DNA from: Haloferax massiliensis
GTDB lineage: Archaea; Halobacteriota; Halobacteria; Halobacteriales; Haloferacaceae
Direction: 5' to 3'
DNA: 64,000 nucleotides
Assembly (NCBI RefSeq): GCF_001368915.1
Contig: NZ_CSTE01000002.1
Coordinates: forward strand, 1,337,737 to 1,401,736
The position numbers were made by a program, and so were the translations under genes. A model generated the notes under the pieces. That model did not search any database. It had not been told where the DNA came from and saw only the letters and a list, made by a program, of their open reading frames with translations. Below are positions 58,148 to 64,000 of the stretch, piece by piece. How positions within the stretch are numbered: the stretch's first letter is position 1; each line of letters begins with the position of its first letter.

Positions 58148-58357
58148 GTTGCTGGGGCCTAAGGCGTCGGGCTTTTTCTATCTATTGATGCACCGACGGG
58201 ACGGGCGGGCGCTCTCGAACGCATCGAATCCGTCGAATCCGGGCCAGCGCAACCGCTTGACGGCGGCGAACGGGAAACGGGGCGCGGCGGGCGTCGAACC
58301 GTGCGGGCGCGGGTTCGAAAGCGAGTTTCGCGCGGCCGACGGCGGTTCCGACGCCGA

Positions 58358-59497
58358 CTACTCGACGTAGTCGATGTCTTCGAGGCGCTCTTCGGCCTGC
58401 GCCTGCATCTCGCCGTTGCGGCCGTAAATCTGGGGCGACTCGACGCCGGTGACGACGATCATCGTCCGCATCATGCCTTCGAGTTCGTCGTCGACGGAGG
58501 TCCCCCAGATGATGCGCGCGTCGGGGTCGATGCGGTCGTAAATCTCCTCGACGACGCCCTCGGCTTCCTCGATGCTCATGTCGGAGCCGCCGGTGACGTT
58601 GACGAGCGCGGAGTTCGCGCCGGAGATGTCCACGTCGAGAAGCGGCGAGCGGAGGGCGGACTTGACGGACTCTTGGGCCTTGGACTCGGAGTCGGACTCG
58701 CCGAGACCGATCATGGCGACGCCGCCGCGCTCCATGACGGTCTTCACGTCGGCGAAGTCGAGGTTGACCAGTCCGGGCTTGGTGATGAGTTCGGTGATGC
58801 CCTTGACCGAGCGCATCAGCACCTCGTCGGAGACCTTGAACGCCTGTCGGACCGGGAGCTTGCCCACGGCGTCGAGCAGGCGGTCGTTCGGGACGACGAT
58901 GACCGTGTCAGAAACGTCTCGGAGCCGTTCGAGACCGGCCTCGGCGTTCGTTCGTCGCACCTCGCCTTCGGCCGTGAAGGGCGTCGTGACGATGGCGATG
59001 GTGAGCGCGCCCGACTCGCGGGCGGCCTTGGCGACCACGGGGGCCGAGCCGGTGCCGGTGCCGCCGCCGAGACCGGCGGTGACGAACACCATGTCGGAGC
59101 CCTCGATGGCGTCGTAAATCTCCTCTTGGGATTCGAGGGCGGCCTCCTCGCCGACCTGCGGGAGCGAGCCCGCGCCGCGGCCCTGGGTCTTCTGCTCGCC
59201 CATGAGAATCTTCGTGTCGGCCCCGATTTCCACGAGGTGTTGTACGTCGGTGTTGGCGGCGACGAGCTTCGCCCCCTTGATTCCCTCCTCGTGCATCCGG
59301 TTGACGGTGTTGCCGCCGGCACCGCCGCACCCGACGACCGTGATGTTGGTCTGGAGGTCTTTGAGAACCGCTTTCAGTTCGTCGTCGGTCATCGTCCCGG
59401 ACCGGTTGATGTTGGCCGAGCCGTCGACCTGAGCCGACTCATCCCCCATGTCCTCGGCCTCGGCCTCGTCGATTGCGTCGCCCACGATAGAGTCCAT
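58358..59497 (-). CDS. ftsZ1: Cell division protein FtsZ (FtsZ1)
   Basis: 379 residues. Tubulin-like GTPase that forms the division ring. N-terminal acidic tail, then [17 protein letters not shown] near residue 53, AANTDVQHL, the tubulin signature [20 protein letters not shown] near 143, and the T7 loop [15 protein letters not shown] near 250. Ends with a C-terminal tail [16 protein letters not shown]. In Haloferax FtsZ1 and FtsZ2 act together in division (family knowledge); the ftsZ1-secE-spt5 order is conserved in haloarchaea. AT-rich TATA (59525-59535) is about 33 nt upstream. Confidence 0.95.
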   Translation of the reverse strand: MDSIVGDAIDEAEAEDMGDESAQVDGSANINRSGTMTDDELKAVLKDLQTNITVVGCGGAGGNTVNRMHEEGIKGAKLVAANTDVQHLVEIGADTKILMGEQKTQGRGAGSLPQVGEEAALESQEEIYDAIEGSDMVFVTAGLGGGTGTGSAPVVAKAARESGALTIAIVTTPFTAEGEVRRTNAEAGLERLRDVSDTVIVVPNDRLLDAVGKLPVRQAFKVSDEVLMRSVKGITELITKPGLVNLDFADVKTVMERGGVAMIGLGESDSESKAQESVKSALRSPLLDVDISGANSALVNVTGGSDMSIEEAEGVVEEIYDRIDPDARIIWGTSVDDELEGMMRTMIVVTGVESPQIYGRNGEMQAQAEERLEDIDYVE

Positions 59498-59524
59498 ATT
59501 TATGGAGACGGTTTACGGAGGACG

Positions 59525-59535
59525 ACTAATTATCT
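59525..59535 (-). promoter_or_regulatory. TATA box of ftsZ1
   Basis: Minus strand AGATAATTAGT centred about 33 nt before the ATG; a leader of about 6 nt is expected. Confidence 0.55.
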
Positions 59536-59656
59536 TTCCCCCTTGCGTCAGACGTCCGTCCGACGAGTCGCGAATTTCTGCCGAATCGTGTCATGCGAAC
59601 ACGAGACACAGACCGTCTCTCGTGGCGAAATCGGTCGTCTCCGCCTCGGCGGCGAC

Positions 59657-60976
59657 CTACACGGCGAACTCGATGAGTCGCTCTTTCGACACGTCCTCGG
59701 GCGCGACGGTCTCGCCGTCGACTTCGACCGACTGCCCGGCCGAGAGCTTGCCGAACGCCGGGCCTTCGGGGACGCCGAACTCGCGTGCGGCGTCGGGGTC
59801 GAAGGCGCGCGTCGTCGCCGTGACCGCCCCGTTGTCGCGGACAACGGTGTCGTATTTCTCGCGCAGGACGTCGCAGAGCCGCGACACGAGTTCGTCGTAG
59901 CCGTCGCCCGCGACGGCGGCGCGGCCCACCGCGCGCGTTCCACCCTCGGTCGTGTGGAACGCGACGGTGGTCCCGCGGACGGCAGAGAGCGCCGCGTCGA
60001 GGTCGATGCCCTGCGCCTCGCCGAGCAGGCCGTCGGGGAGCGAGACGACCTCGTAGTCGTCGGCGTCGATTCGCGCGCCGAAGCGGAGGCCCTCCTCGAC
60101 GGTCGTGATGTCGGCTTCGAGGGCGGCGACGCGGTCGAGGGGGACGCCCGCGGTCTCGCGGACCCACGTCTCGGAGACGACACGGAACCCCTCGGCTTCG
60201 AGGGCGGCCGCGAGGTCGTCGCGGTCGCCATCGACCAGCGCGAGGTCGGCCGCCGAAGCCTCGAACGCCCGGCGGAGCACGTCGCGGTTGTTCTCGGGCG
60301 CGCCCATCGCCTTGAGCTGCCAGTCGGCGGCGATGTGGCCGACGCGCCAGTCGGTCTCGCGGAGGACGCGCTCGAACCGCGGGGCGTAGTGGCCGCCGCC
60401 GAAGCCGACGAGCTGGCGGTCCGCGTCGGCCGCGACGCCCTCGATGTCGAGGACGGCCGCCGCGACCGCGCGGGCCCCCTCGGGGTCGTCCCACTGCTCG
60501 TCGTCGCTCCCGAGCTCGACGAACATCGAGGGGACCGTCGGCTCGGTCGGGCCGTGGTGGGTCGCCTCGATGCCGACCTCGTAACCGTCCGGCGCGCGCT
60601 CGCGGAGCGCCTCGACGACGGCGCGCTGGGCATTGGGACACGCGCGGGCGAATCGACCCGGCTCGCCGCCGTAGTCGGCGGGGCCGAAGTTCCCGGTGAA
60701 GTGCGCGGTCAGGAGCGCGCCGGTCTCGCCGGCGTGCCGGGAGACGACGACGAGAAAGTCGAGGTCGGCGTCGAACGCCTCGGCGGGGTCGTCGAGGTCG
60801 ATGTGCAGGGCGTCGAACTCGCGGAGTTCGAAGCCGTCGCGGGCGAAGACGGTGCCGCCGCCGTCGGCGTCGGGTCGGTCCCCGTCGGTCCGTTCGTCCC
60901 AGTCGGCGAGTTCGAGCAGGCGCTCGCCGATGTGTACCGATGCGCTGTCGGCGCGGCTGACGACGATTCCGATCAC
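59657..60976 (-). CDS. dtdA: D-aminoacyl-tRNA deacylase
   Basis: 439 residues. Archaeal/plant type (GEK1-like) deacylase that hydrolyses D-aminoacyl-tRNAs, protecting translation. Segments typical of the family: IVVSRADSASVHIGERLLEL at the N-terminus, LDFLVVVSRHAGETGALLTAHFTGNFG near 75, YEVGIEATHHGPTEPTVPSMFVELGS near 133, and LVGFGGGHYAPRFERVLRETDWRVGHIAADWQL near 190. The C-terminal 170 residues are an extra, haloarchaea-specific module. Zinc is probably bound by the conserved His/Glu set. It lies upstream of ftsZ1 on the same strand. Confidence 0.93.
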   Translation of the reverse strand: MIGIVVSRADSASVHIGERLLELADWDERTDGDRPDADGGGTVFARDGFELREFDALHIDLDDPAEAFDADLDFLVVVSRHAGETGALLTAHFTGNFGPADYGGEPGRFARACPNAQRAVVEALRERAPDGYEVGIEATHHGPTEPTVPSMFVELGSDDEQWDDPEGARAVAAAVLDIEGVAADADRQLVGFGGGHYAPRFERVLRETDWRVGHIAADWQLKAMGAPENNRDVLRRAFEASAADLALVDGDRDDLAAALEAEGFRVVSETWVRETAGVPLDRVAALEADITTVEEGLRFGARIDADDYEVVSLPDGLLGEAQGIDLDAALSAVRGTTVAFHTTEGGTRAVGRAAVAGDGYDELVSRLCDVLREKYDTVVRDNGAVTATTRAFDPDAAREFGVPEGPAFGKLSAGQSVEVDGETVAPEDVSKERLIEFAV

Positions 60977-61031
60977 GATTCGAGGGTCGCCGAGCCCGGC
61001 GAAAAGGGCGTCGGAAGCGGCGAGGGGCGGT

Positions 61032-62384
61032 TCAGTCCTCGACCGCGGCCGGAACCTCGGTCGCGCCGTAGTCGCCGCGGACGCGTCGAATCGAGAGCTT
61101 GGCGACCGCCGCGAGTTGCTTGCGTCGCCGGACGAAAAGCGCCGTTCCGACGACCAGATAGACGACGGAGAAACCGATGAGCGAGGTCGGGCCGTCGAAG
61201 GTGACCGGGCCGAGTCCCGGAATCGGGAGCGTGAGCGCCAGTCCGGTGACGGAGTAGACGAACTGCGCCAAAAACAGGCCGAGCAGGGCGACCGCCTCGC
61301 GGAGGCTGATGGAGAACGTGACGAGGATGGCGATGGCGAAGTAGCTCTGGGCGGCCGTCAGCCAGAGTTCACCCATCTGGTGCGTGTCGAGCGGGAGCGG
61401 GGCGTAAGAGCCGACAGAGAGGCTGTAGACGAGGACGAGCGTCCCGATGAGGAGCGTCCACTGGTTGAGCTTCGAGGAGATGAGCGCGTTGAAGCCGGCG
61501 GTCGACCGCGCCTTGTTGACGAGGTAGGCCACGACGATGAGTTCGGGGCTCTCGCTCGCCAGCGGCGCGACCCACTGAATCATCAGGAACGAGGGGATTC
61601 CGACCGACTTCCCGAGGGCTTCGAGGCCGTGGGCGAACGGTTCGACGGCGACGAGGATGACGACGCCGGAGAAGACGAACAGCGCGAGCGTCGTGGCGAT
61701 GCGCTTCGGTTTCCGGTACGACTGGAGGTACGCGGGGACGCCGATCTGTTCTTCGTCCTCGTGCGGCGAGTTCATCGCCACGAAGATGTACGTCACGTAG
61801 AGGCCGACGAGGACGAACATGTCGACCGCGCCGATGCCCGCCCCGAGCGGGACGAAGAAGGCGAACACGGTCGCGGCGAAGAGGAACAGAATCTCGGTCG
61901 CGATGCCGTGGTCGAGACGGACCACGTCCGCGAGGAAGCCGGGGCGGGACTCGACCGCCTCGTCGCCGGTGTCGCGGGCGCGGTAGACGGTGAAAAGCGC
62001 GATTGCGGACCAGCCGATACCGATGAGGATGCGGTTCGCCCCGGTCATGTTGGCGACCGCGAGGCTCGCGGCCTCCGCCGACTCGGGCGAGCCGGGGTTG
62101 ATGCCGGCTTCCCACGCGTAGAGCGCGTCCACCGCGTACTCCGGGGCGACCGCGAGCACCGCGAGGATGGCGAGCGCGAACGCCCGCGGCACGTCGGCCT
62201 CGGCGGTCTCGGCACCCCACGCGAGGAGGAACGAGGCACCGAGGACCGCGACGCCGCTGAGGGCGACGGTGACGCCCGTCCCGAGGTCAACGCCGAGCAC
62301 CGTGTGCAGGCCCAGCCACGGGACCGTCAGGAGCGCGGCTCCGAACACCGCGGTCAGCGGGTGACTGAGTCGTCGTCGTACCAT
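61032..62384 (-). CDS. Sodium/calcium exchanger-family membrane protein (CaCA superfamily)
   Basis: 450 residues, about 12 membrane segments. The two alpha-repeats of the CaCA superfamily are present, in altered form: LAVLAVAPEYAVDALYAW with SLAVANMTGANRILIG, and APLASESPELIVVAYLVNKARSTAGFNALISSKLNQWTLLIG, where canonical members have GxSxPE..GN..GSNIxN. It should exchange a divalent cation for Na+ or H+. The first repeat lacks the usual GT/SxPE, so the ion and coupling are uncertain. Both ends of the protein face a gap to dtdA (about 55 nt) and to the second CaCA gene (about 100 nt). Confidence 0.85.
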   Translation of the reverse strand: MVRRRLSHPLTAVFGAALLTVPWLGLHTVLGVDLGTGVTVALSGVAVLGASFLLAWGAETAEADVPRAFALAILAVLAVAPEYAVDALYAWEAGINPGSPESAEAASLAVANMTGANRILIGIGWSAIALFTVYRARDTGDEAVESRPGFLADVVRLDHGIATEILFLFAATVFAFFVPLGAGIGAVDMFVLVGLYVTYIFVAMNSPHEDEEQIGVPAYLQSYRKPKRIATTLALFVFSGVVILVAVEPFAHGLEALGKSVGIPSFLMIQWVAPLASESPELIVVAYLVNKARSTAGFNALISSKLNQWTLLIGTLVLVYSLSVGSYAPLPLDTHQMGELWLTAAQSYFAIAILVTFSISLREAVALLGLFLAQFVYSVTGLALTLPIPGLGPVTFDGPTSLIGFSVVYLVVGTALFVRRRKQLAAVAKLSIRRVRGDYGATEVPAAVED

Positions 62385-62485
62385 CGTGGCTACAAGAGCG
62401 AAGCCGAAGCCGGTAGCTCTTGTGTTTCGAACCCCGGGGAGACCGCGGACCGGGCGCGCGGCCGAACGCTCCCGTCAGCGACCGG

Positions 62486-63457
62486 TCAGGGAAGGATGAG
62501 CCAGAAGAAGACGAGGTAGCCGCCGACGAGGAGACCGCCGTCGAGGCGGGACACGTTTCGGTTGCGGAGCATCAGCCCGATGACCCCGAAGGTGAACACG
62601 AGGAGCGCCGGGAAGTCCAGCGAGATGGTGCTCGCGGGGACGTTCACGGGGACCATGATGGCGAGGATGCCGAGGACGGCGACGACGTTGTAGATGTTCG
62701 AGCCGACGACGTTGCCGATGCTGAACTCCGACTCGCCGCGGACCGCGCTGATGACCGACGCCGCGAGTTCGGGCAGCGACGTGCCGAACGCGAGGACCGT
62801 CAGCCCGATGAACCGCGGCCCGAACCCGAAGGATTCGAGCAGCCCCTGCCCGCCCTGAATGAGCCAGTTCGAGCCGACGAACAGGAGGAGGAGGCCGAGA
62901 CCGAGGTAGACGACGTCTCTGAGTTGCGCCGACACCTCGTCTTCGTCCTCGATGTCGATTTCGTCCGTGCCGAGGGCGTCGGCCTTCGCCGACCGCGCGC
63001 GGTACAGCAGGTAGCCCGTGAACGCGACGAGGATGAGCAGGAGGACGCCGCCGTCGACGGCGCTGAGGTTCCCGTCCATCCCGAGCGCGACGAGCGCGAC
63101 CGCCGCGGCTATCATAAACGGAACGTGTCGGCGGAGCGTCGTCGTCGAGACGCCCATCGGCTGGATGAGCGCCGAGATGCCGAGGACGAGACCGATGTTG
63201 GCGATGTTCGAGCCGACGATAGCGCCGAGTCCGAGGTCGGAGCTGTAGCCCAACCCGCTCAGCACCGCGACGAAGAGTTCGGGAGTCGTCGTCGCGAAGG
63301 CGACGATGGTCACACCGACGATAGCTGCCCGGAGACCGAGGCCGATAGCGAGTCGAGAGGCCCCCTCGACGAGGGCTTCGGCCCCGAGGTAGAGCGCGAC
63401 GATACCCGCCACGAGGAGCGCGGTATCGAAGGAAAGCAGGGTTGCGAGTGCCGACAT
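62486..63457 (-). CDS. Ca2+/Na+ (cation/H+) antiporter, CaCA family (YrbG-like)
   Basis: 323 residues from ATG 63457; an upstream in-frame extension is rejected because it overlaps aroE. Ten membrane segments with both alpha repeats complete: VGVTIVAFATTTPELFVAVLSG with GAIVGSNIANIGLVLG, and FIGLTVLAFGTSLPELAASVISA with SIGNVVGSNIYNVVAVLG. These acidic Glu/Asn sites bind Ca2+ and Na+. An acidic cytoplasmic loop (IDIEDEDEVSAQ) lies between the halves. It removes Ca2+ across the cytoplasmic membrane. It diverges from aroE. Confidence 0.92.
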   Translation of the reverse strand: MSALATLLSFDTALLVAGIVALYLGAEALVEGASRLAIGLGLRAAIVGVTIVAFATTTPELFVAVLSGLGYSSDLGLGAIVGSNIANIGLVLGISALIQPMGVSTTTLRRHVPFMIAAAVALVALGMDGNLSAVDGGVLLLILVAFTGYLLYRARSAKADALGTDEIDIEDEDEVSAQLRDVVYLGLGLLLLFVGSNWLIQGGQGLLESFGFGPRFIGLTVLAFGTSLPELAASVISAVRGESEFSIGNVVGSNIYNVVAVLGILAIMVPVNVPASTISLDFPALLVFTFGVIGLMLRNRNVSRLDGGLLVGGYLVFFWLILP

Positions 63458-63598
63458 ACGCGGGAGTAGACCGACGGGACACCAAAAGCGCGCCGGTACA
63501 CCGCAAGCCCGCGACGACCGACGCGAGAGCGCGAGACGGGGCGAACCCGCCGCGACGGCGGCCGTCGGGTCCCGGCGGAATCCGACGCGGGCGGGCGA

Positions 63599-63606
63599 GT
63601 TATATC
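63599..63606 (+). promoter_or_regulatory. TATA box of aroE
   Basis: GTTATATC centred 27 nt before the ATG at 63629; leaderless pattern. Confidence 0.6.
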
Positions 63607-63628
63607 GCCGGCAGGTCACCACCCGCCC

Positions 63629-64000
63629 ATGCAAGTGTACGGTCTCGTCGGCAACCCCGTCGGCCACTCGCTGTCGCCGCCGATGCACGAGGCGGCCTAC
63701 GAGGGGACCGGCCTCGACGCGCGGTACGTCACGTTCGAACCCGCCCGCGACGACATCGCGGCGGCCGTCGGCGGCGCGGACGCCCTCGGCGTCTCGGGGC
63801 TGAACGTCACCATCCCGTTCAAACAGGACGTGCTCGAACTGGTCGACCCCGACCCGCTGGCCGAGCGCATCGGCGCGGTCAACACCATCGACTTCGGCGC
63901 GGCGACGCCGACGGGGTACAACACCGACGCGGCGGGCGTCACGCGGTCGTTCGACCGCCACGGCGTCGACCTCGACGGAGCGGCCGCCGTGGTCGTCGGT
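63629..64000 (+). CDS. aroE: Shikimate 5-dehydrogenase, cut by the window end
   Basis: The first 124 residues are visible. It reduces 3-dehydroshikimate to shikimate with NADPH in aromatic amino acid synthesis. N-terminal shikimate-binding motif [21 protein letters not shown], then [28 protein letters not shown] with catalytic Lys, [11 protein letters not shown], and [12 protein letters not shown]. The visible end AAAVVVG enters the NADP-binding Rossmann domain. Leaderless TATA upstream. The rest of the gene lies beyond the window. Confidence 0.95.
   Translation, partial: MQVYGLVGNPVGHSLSPPMHEAAYEGTGLDARYVTFEPARDDIAAAVGGADALGVSGLNVTIPFKQDVLELVDPDPLAERIGAVNTIDFGAATPTGYNTDAAGVTRSFDRHGVDLDGAAAVVVG

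Noticed and set aside
58301..61180. Plus-strand open frame of about 960 codons across ftsZ1 and dtdA
   Set aside because: Antisense shadow of two confirmed genes.
62428..62450. GGTTCGAA-like word on the minus strand, as a tRNA T-loop
   Set aside because: No matching acceptor, D or anticodon stems nearby; no tRNA gene found in the window.
1..64000. Mobile elements, CRISPR arrays, rRNA
   Set aside because: No transposase-like ORF, no terminal inverted repeats flanked by target duplications, no regularly spaced repeats, and no rRNA-like sequence seen.

Overview
The window is chromosomal DNA of a halophilic archaeon, almost certainly Haloferax. Base composition is GC-rich with strong GC at third codon positions, and the proteins are acidic. 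It encodes archaeal and haloarchaeal hallmarks: membrane LonB, a group II chaperonin, TFB, Spt5/SecE, CetZ and FtsZ1, NreA, DtdA and HalOD1. Many genes have a TATA-like box about 27 nt before the start codon, which is the pattern of leaderless haloarchaeal transcripts. From memory, the gene order matches the H. volcanii main chromosome between about HVO_0784 and HVO_0716. I could not check this by alignment. I see no insertion sequence, CRISPR array, tRNA or rRNA, and it reads as core chromosome rather than an accessory island.

Layout. 1-9.3 kb: an MGMT-like protein whose active-site Cys is replaced, a CPBP protease, LonB, a divergent nadM - SAM hydrolase - TRIC channel operon, an APC permease and a thermosome subunit. 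9.4-20.8 kb: regulators (HalOD1, HTH_10, winged helix), a TIM-barrel-like protein, a glycosyltransferase, a methyltransferase, an MBL hydrolase, YkgJ, TRAM, a radical SAM protein, Hsp20, an FAD oxidoreductase, small zinc-finger proteins and a frameshifted hypothetical gene. 21-29.4 kb: DoxX, a NUDIX/DUF/GT81-like cluster, an MFS transporter, the small zinc finger I equate with HVO_0758, an aldo/keto reductase, a DHH phosphoesterase, an epimerase and DUF5791.

29.5-35.2 kb: a type IV pilus / Tad-like cluster (PilB ATPase, PilC membrane protein and accessory families) that looks heavily decayed. I infer three internal deletions, each removing the join between two genes, and a 127-bp tandem duplication that shifts the frame of the last gene. 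This is the most unusual stretch. 35.3-45.3 kb: CetZ, a GCS2-family ligase, a phosphodiesterase with an inverted repeat wrapped around its TATA box, a DUF5788 - PolX/PHP - Mut7-C operon, membrane proteins, GrpB and DUF302.

45.4-58.2 kb: a small membrane protein, NreA with a PIP box, a TFB without zinc-ribbon cysteines, an RNase HI operon, a PadR regulator, inorganic pyrophosphatase, a 38-aa ORF, an AN1-rhomboid fusion, endonuclease V, an SDR, a Get3/ArsA-type ATPase, a CinA-like amidase, a DUF457 hydrolase, a PHP protein and the secE-spt5 pair. 58.3-64 kb: ftsZ1, dtdA, two Ca2+/cation antiporter-type proteins and the start of aroE.

Domain-of-unknown-function numbers and locus tags are from memory and tentative. 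Coordinates, overlaps, motifs and repeats were read from the sequence.
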